Positions 54,770 through 64,000 of a stretch of 64,000 bases of DNA are shown here, in pieces (within the stretch, counting starts at the first letter, position 1; each line of letters begins with the position of its first letter). The notes under the pieces are model-generated. The model did no database searches, had not been told where the DNA came from, and saw only the letters and a program-made list of their open reading frames with translations. The stretch comes from Cobetia crustatorum (lineage in GTDB: Bacteria; Pseudomonadota; Gammaproteobacteria; Pseudomonadales; Halomonadaceae). The stretch covers positions 82,032 to 146,031 of the forward strand of contig NZ_JEMF01000025.1 in NCBI RefSeq assembly GCF_000591415.1. The letters are read 5' to 3'. The position numbers and the translations under genes were made by a program.

Positions 54770-55255
54770 TCATGCCTGAGGCGCCAAGTACTCGGCCAGT
54801 GTCACGAGCCAGCGCTCGCCGCGCGGCGTATGCGCAGTAAGCTCAGCCTCACGACCCTCATCAAGCACCGAGAGCATAACCCGCAGATCGGGGGCCGGTA
54901 AAAATCCTCTACCGCAGCTTGGCCACTCGATCAACGCAAGGCTGTCATCGGCGAGCAGATCGCGCCCACCGATGAACTCAAGCTCTTCCGGATCAGCGAG
55001 CCGATAGAGGTCAAAGTGATTGACGTGCCATTCCCCGCCATCCGTACGCGGTAACACGTAGGGTTCGACAAGCGTATAGGTCGGACTCTTGACGGCGCCT
55101 TGGTGGCCATAAGCACGCAGCACACCGCGCGTCAGCGTCGTCTTGCCAGCCCCTAGCTCGCCTTCCATAAATACCAGCCCGTGGCCGGCAAACACGTCGC
55201 CCAGCTGGCTGCCGAAGGCAACCTGGGCATTTTCATCAGACAGGAATATGCGCAT
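54770..55255 (-). CDS. tsaE: tRNA N6-threonylcarbamoyladenosine biosynthesis ATPase TsaE
   Basis: TsaE, 161 residues, the ATPase partner of TsaB/TsaD in making t6A37 of ANN-reading tRNAs. P-loop FMEGELGAGKTTLTRGVLR (about 28-45), the SPTYTLVEPY motif, NHFDLYRLADPEELE and IEWPSCGRGFLP are typical. The ATG at 55255 is picked because the family begins here; it overlaps the end of nnr by 20 bases, which suggests coupled translation. The frame continues upstream to 55360 but only within nnr. Confidence 0.95.
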   Translation of the reverse strand: MRIFLSDENAQVAFGSQLGDVFAGHGLVFMEGELGAGKTTLTRGVLRAYGHQGAVKSPTYTLVEPYVLPRTDGGEWHVNHFDLYRLADPEELEFIGGRDLLADDSLALIEWPSCGRGFLPAPDLRVMLSVLDEGREAELTAHTPRGERWLVTLAEYLAPQA

Positions 55256-57044
55256 CTCGGGCCCGTGAATTGAGCAGTAAATGCATATAGGATGCCAGAT
55301 CACCCGCGAGCAGGCCACGTTCACCACGTTCCTGCACGGCTCTATCTGCCGCCAGCGCATGGACTAGCACGCCAAGTCTGGCCGCCTGAGCCATGCTGAG
55401 TGTCACGCGCTGCGCCTGTGCCGCAGCGTCCAGTGGTGCACGCGACTGACGAGCATCGAAGCCGCCCATCAGCGACTGAGCCGCAAGCCCGGCAATGATA
55501 CCGCCCAGCACATCGCCCATACCTCCGCTAGCCATACCAGGATTACCATACGGACATAGCGCCACATTCGGCCCGTCAAGCACTCCAGCAGGGCTTGCGA
55601 TCAAACTGCCAGCACCTTTGAGCACTACGCTGCCGCCATACTTCTTTTGTATGCCACGCACCGCTGCCAGACGGTCTCGCTCGATGTCTTCAACAGAGCA
55701 GTCCAATAGGCGAGCCGCCTCGCCAGGATGCGGCGTCAGTACCCAGTCATCACGATGTACGACCTCGCCCTGTTTTGCCCGCAACGCCAATAGACTCAGA
55801 GCATCAGCATCCACCACTAGCGGCTGCCCTGCATCCAGCACCCGCTGTAGCCCGCCAAGACCCCACAGCATGGTTTCAAGCGCATCAGTGCCCAATCCGG
55901 GACCGACAAGCGCCACGCTAGCAATCGCCAGCTGTGCTTCCAATACGGCGAAGCCATCATGATTGCTGCCTTCAGGGCCACTCTTGAGACCACGCACCAT
56001 GACCTCGGGGCAGCGCGTCAGACTGGCACTGACATGCTCCGGCGCAGTAAGCAGTGCGACCTTACCAGCCCCGGCACGCGCTGCGGCTTCGCTGGCTAGC
56101 AAGACGGAGCCACCAAGCCCTGGCCCACCCCCGACAACCAGCACACTGCCAGCATCTCCCTTGTGAGCCAGTGGCGAGCGCGGCACCAGCTCGCCCTCAA
56201 GCCAGCGCGGTGTCAGCCGCTTCACAGCTTCAGCAGCCAGCAAGGCTGCTGTTCTTGCCTGAACGACCACCTCCGGCAGTACGCGCGCCGCACCTAGACG
56301 CGCCAAACTGACCTGCCCTGCATGCAGCTCGGCTCGGCCGGTATGCAGACCCGGCTTGTCAACCAGGAAGGTGAGAGTGACATCTGCCTCGACCGCAACG
56401 CCCTCGACGGCACCCGTCGCTGCATTCAGTCCCGAGGGAACATCCAGCGCCATCACGTGCGCCCCACCCGCGCGATACTGATTGATCAGATCAATCGCTT
56501 GCGCAAGCGCTCCCTGCGGCGCTTTTGTCAGACCAATGCCTGTCAGCGCATCGATCAACAGTGGCCACCCCTTGAGTAACTCCTCTGCCGCTGAGGCATC
56601 ATCCATCGGCCACGCCTTGATCGTCACGCCCGCCTCGCGCGCCGCACCGGCTGCCAGCTGTGCATCGCCAGTCAACACTGCCTCTGGCTTCAAGGCGACA
56701 ACCTGCACGTCAAAGCCGGACAACAACGCCAGGCGAGCCAGTAAATAGCCATCACCGCCATTGTTACCCCCACCGCACATCACACACAGCTTGCGTGCCT
56801 CGGGCCAACGCTGACGCAGAAGATCAAACGCCGACTGAGCCGCACGACCCATCAGACGCCTCTCTACCGGTGCCTCAGGTAAACCGCTAGCCGCAGCCAC
56901 TGTTTCTTCGGCCAGCATCCAGTGTTCAAGATCACGCAGCGCTGCTATCGGCCACAGACAGTTGACCGATCGCCAGATGCTGACAGTGGCGGGCGATGCA
57001 TTTGCTACCGAGGTTGATGATGAAGTGGATTGACTCGCCGCCAT
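55236..57044 (-). CDS. nnr: Bifunctional NAD(P)H-hydrate repair enzyme Nnr
   Basis: 602-residue fusion of NAD(P)HX epimerase (N-terminal YjeF domain, about 45-270: CVMCGGGNNGGDGYLLARL, DALTGIGLTKAP, LDVPSGLNAATG) and ADP-dependent NAD(P)HX dehydratase (about 290-590: HKGDAGSVLVVGGGPGLGGS, TPHPGEAARLL, GNPGMASGGMGDVLGGIIAG). It repairs hydrated NAD(P)H. The ATG at 57044 has AAGGAG 7 nt before it and is preferred to the one at 57074. It is about 100 residues longer than E. coli Nnr, partly from a Ser/Thr-rich start. First gene of the large cluster. Confidence 0.95.
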   Translation of the reverse strand: MAASQSTSSSTSVANASPATVSIWRSVNCLWPIAALRDLEHWMLAEETVAAASGLPEAPVERRLMGRAAQSAFDLLRQRWPEARKLCVMCGGGNNGGDGYLLARLALLSGFDVQVVALKPEAVLTGDAQLAAGAAREAGVTIKAWPMDDASAAEELLKGWPLLIDALTGIGLTKAPQGALAQAIDLINQYRAGGAHVMALDVPSGLNAATGAVEGVAVEADVTLTFLVDKPGLHTGRAELHAGQVSLARLGAARVLPEVVVQARTAALLAAEAVKRLTPRWLEGELVPRSPLAHKGDAGSVLVVGGGPGLGGSVLLASEAAARAGAGKVALLTAPEHVSASLTRCPEVMVRGLKSGPEGSNHDGFAVLEAQLAIASVALVGPGLGTDALETMLWGLGGLQRVLDAGQPLVVDADALSLLALRAKQGEVVHRDDWVLTPHPGEAARLLDCSVEDIERDRLAAVRGIQKKYGGSVVLKGAGSLIASPAGVLDGPNVALCPYGNPGMASGGMGDVLGGIIAGLAAQSLMGGFDARQSRAPLDAAAQAQRVTLSMAQAARLGVLVHALAADRAVQERGERGLLAGDLASYMHLLLNSRARDAHIPV

Positions 57045-57244
57045 GCATGAACTCCTTGTCTGATAATCTTGCAACGCGCGCTGTCATCAACGTGCGTTGT
57101 CTAGCACGTACAGCGCTCCGACACATCAGCCTGCCCCCTGCATCTCGACCATACTTGGGCAAACGGGCAAGTTACGCTAAGGTGGCGCCGTCTTTCGCCC
57201 CATGCCGCCCTGTCTTCTGAATTCCCTGTCTCGCTGGAACATCC

Positions 57245-58414
57245 ATGTCTGCTTCATATCCTTACGCCACTGACCTGACTTCACATGCTGATGCGCAAGA
57301 CGTTTCATCAGCGGAAGCGAAAGCACATCAGGAAGCGCAGTCCATGGCCGAGCTGGCAGCACGCATCAAGACCTGGGGACGAGAGCTGGGCTTTCAGCAG
57401 GTTGGTATTACAGATGTTGACCTCTCTGCACATGAAGCGTATCTCGAGCGCTGGCTAGCCAACGGCTATCACGGCGAGATGAATTTCATGGCCAAGCATG
57501 GCACCAAGCGGACGCGCCCCGAGGAGCTGGTACCCGGCACATTGCGCGTCATTAGCGTACGCCTTGACTATCTGCCACCGGAAGTTGAAACCACCCAGGT
57601 GTTGAGCCAGCCATCACGGGCCTATGTCTCACGCTACGCACTTGGCCGCGATTACCACAAGCTGATGCGAAAACGGCTGGCCAATCTGGCGAAACAGATA
57701 GAAGGCGAGGTAGGCAAGTTCGGTTACCGCGCCTTTGTCGACTCAGCACCAGTGATGGAGCGCGCGCTTGCCCAGAAAGCCGGCATCGGCTGGTTCGGCA
57801 AGAATGCCATGCTGATGAATCAAAAGGCTGGCTCTCTATTCTTCCTTGGAGAACTCTACACCGACCTGCCACTGCCAGTGGACAAGCCCTTCGAGAAGGA
57901 ACATTGCGGCAGCTGCAATGCCTGTCAGGTCGCCTGCCCTACCGATGCGATTGTCGCAGACCGTGTCGTCGATGCACGGCGCTGCATCTCGTATCTTACC
58001 ATCGAGCTCTCCGGTGCCATTCCCGAAGAGTTTCGCCGCCAGATGGGCAACCGCATCTACGGCTGTGACGACTGTCAGCTGTTCTGCCCCTTCACACGCT
58101 TCACAAAAGTCAGTCAGGAAGCCGACTTCTCCCCGCGCCATGATCTGGACCGTGCCGAGTTGCTCGATCTGTTCTGCTGGGGCGAGAGTGAATTCCTCAG
58201 CAAGACAGAGGGCAGCCCCATCCGGCGCATCGGCTATGAGAAGTGGCTGTCCAACATCGCCATTGCGCTTGGTAACGCGCCTTGGTCAGAGCGTGTCGAG
58301 CACGCCCTGCGTGCTCGCCTGCCCTACCCTAGCGAAGCGCTACGCGAACACGTGCGCTGGTCTCTCAAGGAACAGGCGATCAAGCGCGGTGCTCGACTGG
58401 CCACCGCGCTTTAA
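57245..58414 (+). CDS. queG: Epoxyqueuosine reductase QueG
   Basis: QueG, 389 residues if started at 57245, does the last step of queuosine synthesis in tRNA with a cobalamin and two [4Fe-4S] clusters. The catalytic part starts near residue 34 (MAELAARIKTWGRELGFQQV). The ferredoxin-like region has all cluster Cys: CGSCNACQVACPTDAI, RRCISYLTIE and YGCDDCQLFCPF. RKIGWFGKN-type KAGIGWFGKNAMLM is the conserved cofactor loop. The internal ATG at 57344 would give 356 residues, also normal; ribosome binding sites are weak for both. Divergent from nnr. Confidence 0.95.
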   Translation: MSASYPYATDLTSHADAQDVSSAEAKAHQEAQSMAELAARIKTWGRELGFQQVGITDVDLSAHEAYLERWLANGYHGEMNFMAKHGTKRTRPEELVPGTLRVISVRLDYLPPEVETTQVLSQPSRAYVSRYALGRDYHKLMRKRLANLAKQIEGEVGKFGYRAFVDSAPVMERALAQKAGIGWFGKNAMLMNQKAGSLFFLGELYTDLPLPVDKPFEKEHCGSCNACQVACPTDAIVADRVVDARRCISYLTIELSGAIPEEFRRQMGNRIYGCDDCQLFCPFTRFTKVSQEADFSPRHDLDRAELLDLFCWGESEFLSKTEGSPIRRIGYEKWLSNIAIALGNAPWSERVEHALRARLPYPSEALREHVRWSLKEQAIKRGARLATAL

Positions 58415-58428
58415 ACGACAAACCAGGT

Positions 58429-59001
58429 TTATACAATGCCCTTCTGGGTCAGCTTGAGGAAGGTCTTGCGATAGTGCGAAAGCTCCGCCAGTGACTCGCG
58501 AATATCGTCCATCGCCTGGTGAGTCGCACGCTTCTTGAAACCATCCAATGCTGCCGGATTCCAGCGACGTGCCAGCTCCTTGAGCGTCGAAACATCGATA
58601 TTGCGGTAATGGAAGAAGACTTCGAGTTCTGGCATCTCGTGCTGCAGGAAGCGGCGGTCCTGATGCACGCTATTGCCACACATCGGCGAGGCACCTGCGG
58701 CCACGTGACCGGCGAGAAACTCGATCGTCTGACGCTCGGCTTCCGCAGTATCCACTGTACTTTTCTTGACGCGTTTCACTAGCCCGGACTCACCGTGCGT
58801 GCGCGTATTCCACTCGTCCATCGCGTCCAGCAGGCTATCTGGCTGATGAACCGCCAGCACTGGGCCCTCGGCAATCAGGTTGAGGTCGCCATCGGTGACC
58901 AGCGTAGCCACTTCAATAATCCGCTCACGTGACGGGTCAAGCCCGGTCATTTCAAGATCGATCCAGATCAGACGATCAGCCTGCGCGTTTAGGTTAGCCA
59001 T
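58429..59001 (-). CDS. orn: Oligoribonuclease
   Basis: Orn, 190 residues, DEDDh 3'-5' exoribonuclease that clears the last dinucleotides of RNA decay and also pGpG from c-di-GMP. The Asp-Glu pair is in [13 protein letters not shown] (residues 11-17); the Exo II and Exo III parts are [12 protein letters not shown] and [15 protein letters not shown] (His and Asp). AAGGAG lies 7 nt before the ATG. It is divergent from rsgA, as in many gammaproteobacteria. Family secure. Confidence 0.97.
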   Translation of the reverse strand: MANLNAQADRLIWIDLEMTGLDPSRERIIEVATLVTDGDLNLIAEGPVLAVHQPDSLLDAMDEWNTRTHGESGLVKRVKKSTVDTAEAERQTIEFLAGHVAAGASPMCGNSVHQDRRFLQHEMPELEVFFHYRNIDVSTLKELARRWNPAALDGFKKRATHQAMDDIRESLAELSHYRKTFLKLTQKGIV

Positions 59002-59185
59002 GAGTCAACTCCTTGCTGAGCAGGTAAGGGACAGCACTCACTATCGCTGATAGACAAGCGATATGCAGCGCTATCCAAGGGCATCAGACGACACCCGAGG
59101 GCGCAAAGGGTACAATCGCACCGCAAACGGGGGAAGTCCCTCCCGTCCCTGGCGAACGAACGGCGACCGGAGTCACCAGCCAAGC

Positions 59186-60196
59186 ATGAGCAAACGCAAG
59201 CTAAGCCGCCAGCAACAATGGCGGATCGAGAAGGTTCAGGCCGAACGCACTCAGCGTGCAGAGAAACGCGAATCTCAGGATCGCGACAAGCTCGACGCCG
59301 GCGAATACGGCCCAGAACAGCATGGGCGCGTCATCGCCCACTACGGGCGCAGCCTGGAAGTGGAAAGCGAATCTGGCAGCCTGCATCGCTGCCATCTGCG
59401 CGCCAATCTCGAAACCCTGGTGACCGGTGATCGTGTCATCTGGCGCGAAGCCAGCGATGCCAGCGGCGTTGTCGTCGCGCGCGGCGCTCGCACCACTGAG
59501 CTTGAACGCCCTGATATGCGCGGTGTTCTCAAGCCAGTGGCAGCCAATATCGACCAGATTCTGATCGTCTTTGCCGCCGAGCCTGCGCCACAGCCTAACC
59601 TGATTGATCGCTATCTGATCGCTGCCGAAGCGACCGGTATCACACCGGTGCTGGTGCTCAACAAGGTCGACCTGCTGCCTGAAAGCGGAGGTGAGCTGCG
59701 TGACCTGCTGGCGCGCTACGAGGCGCTCGGCTACGAGGTAGTCGCCTGTACCACACTCGGTGAAGCAGGCCTCGATGCCCTTAAAGCCCAGCTGAGTGAT
59801 CGCACCTCTGCCTTCGTCGGCCAGAGTGGCGTTGGCAAGTCATCGCTGATCAGCATACTGCTGCCGAAAGAAGAGGTGCGCGTCGGCCCGCTTTCGACCG
59901 AATCGCGTCAAGGCATGCACACCACCACCACCGCCTGGCTCTATCACATGCCTGGCGGCGGCGACCTGATCGATTCCCCGGGCATCCGTGAGTTTGGTCT
60001 GGTTCACCTGACACCGGAGCAGGTGACCGATGGCTTCCGTGAATTCCACGAGTATCTTGGCATGTGCCGCTTCCGTGACTGCAAACACGAGAAAGAGCCA
60101 GGCTGTGCCCTGCTCAAGGCAGTCGAGGATGGCGAAATCGGGCGTGTGCGCTTTGATAGCTACAAGAAAATTCTCGTCTCGCTGACCGAGAGCTGA
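59186..60196 (+). CDS. rsgA: Ribosome small subunit-dependent GTPase RsgA
   Basis: Circularly permuted GTPase of 336 residues that checks late 30S assembly. Order of motifs is G4 (VLNKVDLLPE), G1 (VGQSGVGKSSLISILL), G3 (DSPGIREF), as expected for the permutation. An N-terminal basic part (MSKRKLSRQQQWRIEK) and OB domain come first, and a C-terminal zinc site has CRFRDCKHEKEPGC. The ATG at 59186 matches the family start; the longer frame to 59063 does not. A strong terminator follows. Confidence 0.96.
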   Translation: MSKRKLSRQQQWRIEKVQAERTQRAEKRESQDRDKLDAGEYGPEQHGRVIAHYGRSLEVESESGSLHRCHLRANLETLVTGDRVIWREASDASGVVVARGARTTELERPDMRGVLKPVAANIDQILIVFAAEPAPQPNLIDRYLIAAEATGITPVLVLNKVDLLPESGGELRDLLARYEALGYEVVACTTLGEAGLDALKAQLSDRTSAFVGQSGVGKSSLISILLPKEEVRVGPLSTESRQGMHTTTTAWLYHMPGGGDLIDSPGIREFGLVHLTPEQVTDGFREFHEYLGMCRFRDCKHEKEPGCALLKAVEDGEIGRVRFDSYKKILVSLTES

Positions 60197-60241
60197 TCAA
60201 ACACTAGTCGACACACCAGTAGCGCCTCCGCAACATCAATG

Positions 60242-60282
60242 AAAAAAGCCCCGCCAGTCGCGATGACTGGCGGGGCTTTTTT
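60242..60282. terminator. Bidirectional terminator between rsgA and NCS2 permease gene
   Basis: GCCCCGCCAGTC and GACTGGCGGGGC form a perfect 12-bp stem with a 5-nt loop, with six A before and six T after. It serves two convergent genes. Confidence 0.95.
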
Positions 60283-60327
60283 ACCTCGGGCTGCCGACTT
60301 TTTCAGCGCGGCCGGAAGACGTCTCGA

Positions 60328-61677
60328 TCAGCCTTCAAGAAGCAGCAGCAAGGACAACGCAAACAGCACCCACATGGTGGGACGGATCTCGCGTGCCTTG
60401 CCGATGCCGAGCTTGATCACCACGAAGCTCAAGAAGCCAAACACGATGCCATGAGTAATGGAGTACGTCAGCGGAATCATCACCATCGCGATGAATGCCG
60501 GAATGGCATCATCAAACTGATGCCAGTGAATCTTGCGGATCGGTTCCATCATGAATACCCCGACCAGAATCAGCGCGGGAGCGGTCGCAATCGCCGGCAC
60601 CAGTGATAACAGCGGCGCCAGGAACAGGAACGGCAGGAAGCACAGCGCGACGACAACGGCGACCAATCCCGTGCGTCCACCCTGGCTGATACCAGCAGCA
60701 GATTCTATGTAGGCATTCGCAGGACTGGTCCCCAGCGGTGCAGACACGAGCGCAGAGAAGGCGTCGACCATCATTGAACGACGAATATTGCGCGGATCAC
60801 CCTTCTCGTCCTTGAGATTACCGGCTTCGGCGACAGCCATGAAGGTCGATAGTGCATCGAAGAACACCGTGAACAGAATCACGAAGATGAACGGCACATA
60901 GGCAATCTTGAGCGAGCCCATCAGGTCCAATGCCAGCAAGCCACTGAAGTCCGGGGCGGCAAAGATGCCTGTAAAGTTGACCAGCGTCGGTTGGGCGATC
61001 TCCGGCGGGAAGTAAACCGTGCCGTCCCCCCACAGACGTCCGATCGTACTGGCCATCAGAGTGGTAACAATGATGCCGATGATCAACGCACCGTGCACAC
61101 GGCGAGCAACCAGAATGGCCGTCAACGCCAGACCCAGCATGAAGATCACCAGTGCCGGAGTCATCGGTGCCACGCTTACCACCGTAACCGGATTGGAAAC
61201 GATCAGCTTGGCATTCACCAACCCGATGACAGTGATGAACAGGCCAATGCCGCAGGCAATCGCATAGCGCAACTGAGCAGGAATCGCATCAATCACCAGG
61301 CGACGCACATTGAACATCGCCAGCACGGCGAAGATGACGCCAGCCCAGAATACGCAGCCCAATGCGACCTGCCAGCTCATGCCGCCTCCCAGCACCATGG
61401 TGTAGGCAAACAAGGCGTTGATGCCCATGCCCGGTGCAACGAGAATCGGGTTGCGGGCATATAGGCCCATCATCAAGCTACCAAAGAAGCTGACCAGCAC
61501 TGTAGCGGTCAGCGCGGCGCTGAAGGGCACGCCAGCGGCGGAGAGAATGCCCGGATTGACCACGATGATGTACATCGAGGCCAGGAAGGTGGCAATACCA
61601 GCCAACACTTCCGTGCGCGTCGTAGTGCCTTCAGTACGAAGTGAGAAGCAGCGCTCGAGCAAGGTGATGACTCCCAT
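60328..61677 (-). CDS. NCS2 family purine permease (AzgA-like)
   Basis: Inner-membrane purine:proton symporter of 449 residues in the AzgA-like branch of NCS2 (E. coli AdeP/GhxP group), with about 12-14 hydrophobic segments. Family marks are EVLAGIATFLASMYIIVVNP, the APGMGINALFAYTMV substrate motif, CGIGLFITVIGLVNAKLI, and MVDAFSALVSAPLGTSPANAYIESAAGI with the second substrate-binding part. Likely substrates are adenine, guanine or hypoxanthine; which one cannot be told. Ribosome binding site weak. Single gene. Confidence 0.9.
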   Translation of the reverse strand: MGVITLLERCFSLRTEGTTTRTEVLAGIATFLASMYIIVVNPGILSAAGVPFSAALTATVLVSFFGSLMMGLYARNPILVAPGMGINALFAYTMVLGGGMSWQVALGCVFWAGVIFAVLAMFNVRRLVIDAIPAQLRYAIACGIGLFITVIGLVNAKLIVSNPVTVVSVAPMTPALVIFMLGLALTAILVARRVHGALIIGIIVTTLMASTIGRLWGDGTVYFPPEIAQPTLVNFTGIFAAPDFSGLLALDLMGSLKIAYVPFIFVILFTVFFDALSTFMAVAEAGNLKDEKGDPRNIRRSMMVDAFSALVSAPLGTSPANAYIESAAGISQGGRTGLVAVVVALCFLPFLFLAPLLSLVPAIATAPALILVGVFMMEPIRKIHWHQFDDAIPAFIAMVMIPLTYSITHGIVFGFLSFVVIKLGIGKAREIRPTMWVLFALSLLLLLEG

Positions 61678-62005
61678 GGATGGTGTAGCATTTGATTGAG
61701 CGGGTCAGCGGTAGTCACAGACGAGCCTGCGCGACAGACAGCACGTGCGCATCACTCACAAGTGATCGCCCTTCATGTGACCGCCAACATTATAAACGGA
61801 AATACCGCGCTATCGAGTCAGTCAGGCATGCGATACCCGCCAATTATCGGCATGATGTCATGATCGACGCATGAAATCTGATGCATAAAATCTGCCTTAC
61901 ACGTAAACACTCATACCGTGTCATGTCGCACTTGACGTTACTGCCAGCCAGCGTGCCATCATGAGTGATACAGCATCTCCTACTCGTCAAAGCAAGGATC
62001 ACGCC
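61678..62005. other. Divergent gap between permease and rhodanese genes
   Basis: 328 bases with the promoters of both flanking genes. No riboswitch-like fold or strong hairpin was seen, and no gene. Confidence 0.5.
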
Positions 62006-62881
62006 ATGTCTCATGACACTTTGCATACTGCGGGGACACCCGACAGCTCCGAGGCTAATCTGCTGCCCTTGATTGTCGAGCCAGAACACCTCATCTCGCT
62101 GCTGGAACATCCCGATCTCGTCCTGGTCGATGTCCCGCTGAAGGCCGAGAGCCACGCGCAGCACATTCCCGGGGCACGCTTGCTGGATTTCAAACAGCTG
62201 GTCGGCAGCAATGATGACGAGATTCCCGGCATTCCGAGTCCAGAGACACTCTCAGCGGTGATCTCTGCACTCGGCATCACGCGTGACAGCCATGTTGTTG
62301 CTTATGATGACGAAGGCGGCGGCTGGGCTGGCCGTTTGCTATGGACGCTGGCACTACTGGGTCATACCCGCTTCAGCTATCTCAACGGCGGCTTGCATGC
62401 TTGGCAAGGCGATGGCCTGCCACTAGTCGACACTGTTACACAGTGGCAACCCAGTGAATACCGCGCGGCGTACGTCGATACCAGTGTGATGGCGACCCGC
62501 GAAGATATCCTGGATCGTCTGGCCGCCGACGCCCCTGAAGACAAGGTCGTGGTGTGGGATGCACGTTCCGTCGAGGAATATCGTGGCGAGAAGGGACAAA
62601 ATGCACGTTTGGGGCACATTCCCGGGGCGGTGCACTTTGAATGGACAGAGGCCATGGATCGCGAGCGCAATCTGCGTATCCGCGACTACGCCGAGCTAAT
62701 CACCGAGCTAGGTGCGCGTGGTATCAATCCTGATCAGCACATCGTCACCCACTGCCAGAGCCATCATCGCTCGGGCCTTACCTGGCTAGTCGGTCGCGCA
62801 CTGGGCTTCAGTGATATCCGAGCGTATCCGGGTTCGTGGAAAGAATGGGGCAATCGGGACGATACGCCCATCGAGCGCTGA
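62006..62881 (+). CDS. rhdA: Thiosulfate sulfurtransferase (RhdA-type tandem rhodanese)
   Basis: Two-domain rhodanese of 291 residues that moves sulfane sulfur, classically from thiosulfate to cyanide. The N-terminal domain (about 20-140) is inactive. The C-terminal domain (about 150-290) holds the active Cys near residue 250 in THCQSHHRSG, the six-residue loop C-Q-S-H-H-R typical of Azotobacter RhdA rather than mammalian CRKGVT. The ATG at 62006 has AGGA 8 nt upstream; the longer frame from 61961 has none. It precedes psd, as in Pseudomonas and relatives. Confidence 0.92.
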   Translation: MSHDTLHTAGTPDSSEANLLPLIVEPEHLISLLEHPDLVLVDVPLKAESHAQHIPGARLLDFKQLVGSNDDEIPGIPSPETLSAVISALGITRDSHVVAYDDEGGGWAGRLLWTLALLGHTRFSYLNGGLHAWQGDGLPLVDTVTQWQPSEYRAAYVDTSVMATREDILDRLAADAPEDKVVVWDARSVEEYRGEKGQNARLGHIPGAVHFEWTEAMDRERNLRIRDYAELITELGARGINPDQHIVTHCQSHHRSGLTWLVGRALGFSDIRAYPGSWKEWGNRDDTPIER

Positions 62882-63058
62882 GCCAGCTAGCAACGCCCTC
62901 CTCCATCATCCAGCCAACCAACCGCTGCAGTGATCCACACGCTTGAGCCGCTATTAGCGATGGGCTAAGGTGCTGCCAAACTACTGACCATCGCTCATCG
63001 TTGGTCAGCACCCGCCTCAAAGAAGGGCGGGCTCCTCTTTCTTGCAAGGATCAACATT

Positions 63059-63934
63059 GTGGATCGCGCCAAGCTGTTTTCCCTGAGCCAGTACACGCTC
63101 CCCCAGCATCTGATTTCGCGTGTTATCGGCCGTGTTGCCGCCTGCGATAATTCGTGGGTCAAGAACACCTTCATCGAGCGTTTCATCAAGGCCTATGACG
63201 TCAACATGGGGGAAGCGCTAGAAGAAGATCCGCGCGCCTACGCCTGCTTCAATGACTTCTTCACGCGTGCGCTCAAGCCGGAGGCACGTCCCATAGGCCA
63301 AGGGCTCGTGTCACCCGCGGATGGCGTACTGTCACAGTTTGGTGCCATCGAACATGGCACGCTGGTGCAGGCCAAGGGCCAAGCCTTCTCGCTGACTCAG
63401 TTGCTCGGCGGTAGCGAGGAGCGTGCCGCCCCCTTCCGCAACGGCCGCTTCGCCACCGTGTACCTGTCCCCCAAGGACTACCACCGCGTACACATGCCCT
63501 TGGCGGGGCGCCTGATAGAAATGGCCTACGTACCGGGCCGTCTGTTCTCGGTCAATGAGGCCACCGCTCAGCATGTGCCAGGACTGTTTGCACGCAATGA
63601 GCGCCTGGTGTGCATCTTTGAGACCGAACACGGGCCAATGGCCATGGTGCTGGTCGGCGCCATGATTGTCGCTGCGATCAAGACAGTCTGGAGCGGACAA
63701 GTAACGCCGTTGTCAGGCTCTGTCGAAACGACGCACTTCAACCAACTGATCGAGCTGGCGCGCGGCGCAGAGATGGGCCGCTTCCAGCTGGGTTCGACGG
63801 TAGTCATGTGCTTCCCCGAGAATGTCGAGTTTGATGATGCCTTGACGCTTGGTCAGTCTGTCAGCATGGGGCAGTCTCTGGGCATGTGCGCTACCAAGTC
63901 CGGCATGGCACAAACGCCGGAGCCCACAGCATAA
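63059..63934 (+). CDS. psd: Phosphatidylserine decarboxylase proenzyme
   Basis: Psd, 291 residues, makes phosphatidylethanolamine at the inner membrane. It cleaves itself at Gly-Ser in [14 protein letters not shown] (about residue 245) to form the pyruvoyl group. The conserved [13 protein letters not shown] (catalytic Asp) and [16 protein letters not shown] (His) are present. The start is GTG at 63059 with AAGGA 8 nt upstream. The family start ([19 protein letters not shown]) agrees. Gene complete; the remaining 66 bases of the window hold nothing recognisable. Confidence 0.96.
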   Translation: MDRAKLFSLSQYTLPQHLISRVIGRVAACDNSWVKNTFIERFIKAYDVNMGEALEEDPRAYACFNDFFTRALKPEARPIGQGLVSPADGVLSQFGAIEHGTLVQAKGQAFSLTQLLGGSEERAAPFRNGRFATVYLSPKDYHRVHMPLAGRLIEMAYVPGRLFSVNEATAQHVPGLFARNERLVCIFETEHGPMAMVLVGAMIVAAIKTVWSGQVTPLSGSVETTHFNQLIELARGAEMGRFQLGSTVVMCFPENVEFDDALTLGQSVSMGQSLGMCATKSGMAQTPEPTA

Positions 63935-64000
63935 AAAGCGTCCAATACGCCGGCCTATCGACAGACAGAGGGATGACTCGATAAGCGTCGTGATAAAAAA

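Noticed and set aside
61678..62005. Purine riboswitch before the NCS2 permease
   Set aside because: No three-way junction or conserved purine-aptamer loops seen.

Overview
The window reads as chromosomal DNA of a moderately GC-rich gammaproteobacterium, most likely of the family Halomonadaceae (a Cobetia- or Halomonas-like organism). This is inferred from gene content and order: nnr-tsaE-amidase-mutL-miaA-hfq-hflX-hflK-hflC-hisZ-purA, orn/rsgA beside rhodanese and psd, a sufR-BCDS-T operon, and DUF1853, DUF3549 and DUF6314 genes. I see no rRNA or tRNA gene, no CRISPR array, no prophage and no recognisable insertion sequence.

Layout. 1-5 kb: a polyprenol-phosphate glycosyltransferase cut by the window edge, then a cytochrome bd operon (cydA-cydB-cydX-ybgE), all on the minus strand. 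5.4-13.3 kb: an InaA-type kinase, two OmpW porin paralogues, a MocR-type regulator flanked by two EamA exporters, a DUF6314 gene and a carboxylesterase. 13.4-19.9 kb: a gene-poor, AT-richer accessory stretch with six small exported proteins. Five of these form one paralogous family of internal AAxRVxxxL repeats, in two blocks that flank a haloacid dehalogenase carrying a signal peptide. 19.9-36.4 kb: DUF1853, brnQ, a GGCT/yqcC pair separated by a 7-bp tandem repeat, a frame-disrupted CPA2 antiporter next to a ComFB-family gene, a cystine-type ABC transporter, DUF3549, a RimB-like protease with rimK, a helical orphan gene, a frame-disrupted sanA and yceI. 35.8-42.1 kb: the SUF Fe-S assembly operon with its Rrf2 regulator. 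42.4-57 kb: the long minus-strand cluster from nnr to purA. 57.2-64 kb: queG, orn, rsgA, an NCS2 purine permease, rhdA-type rhodanese and psd.

The points most worth a second look are: (i) the small exported repeat-protein family at 14.3-18.9 kb, including one member that is a clear chimera of two others, with several hundred bases of duplicated non-coding leader; (ii) a candidate Fur-controlled small RNA between sufR and purA, where a Fur-box-like site and a plus-strand terminator bracket about 175 nt without a gene; (iii) an Rrf2/IscR-type operator overlapping the -10 of the sufR promoter; (iv) a duplicated element of about 75 nt ending in a terminator at 13.4 and 16.6 kb; (v) three single-base frame breaks, in a CPA2 antiporter, sanA and hflK, which may be assembly errors; (vi) the ComFB gene directly behind an RCK-domain antiporter.

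Several start codons were moved inward from the longest reading frame because a good ribosome binding site sits before an internal start (ybgE, ompW, sufB, sufR, hisZ, hflK, hfq, nnr, rhdA and others); the reasons are given per gene.
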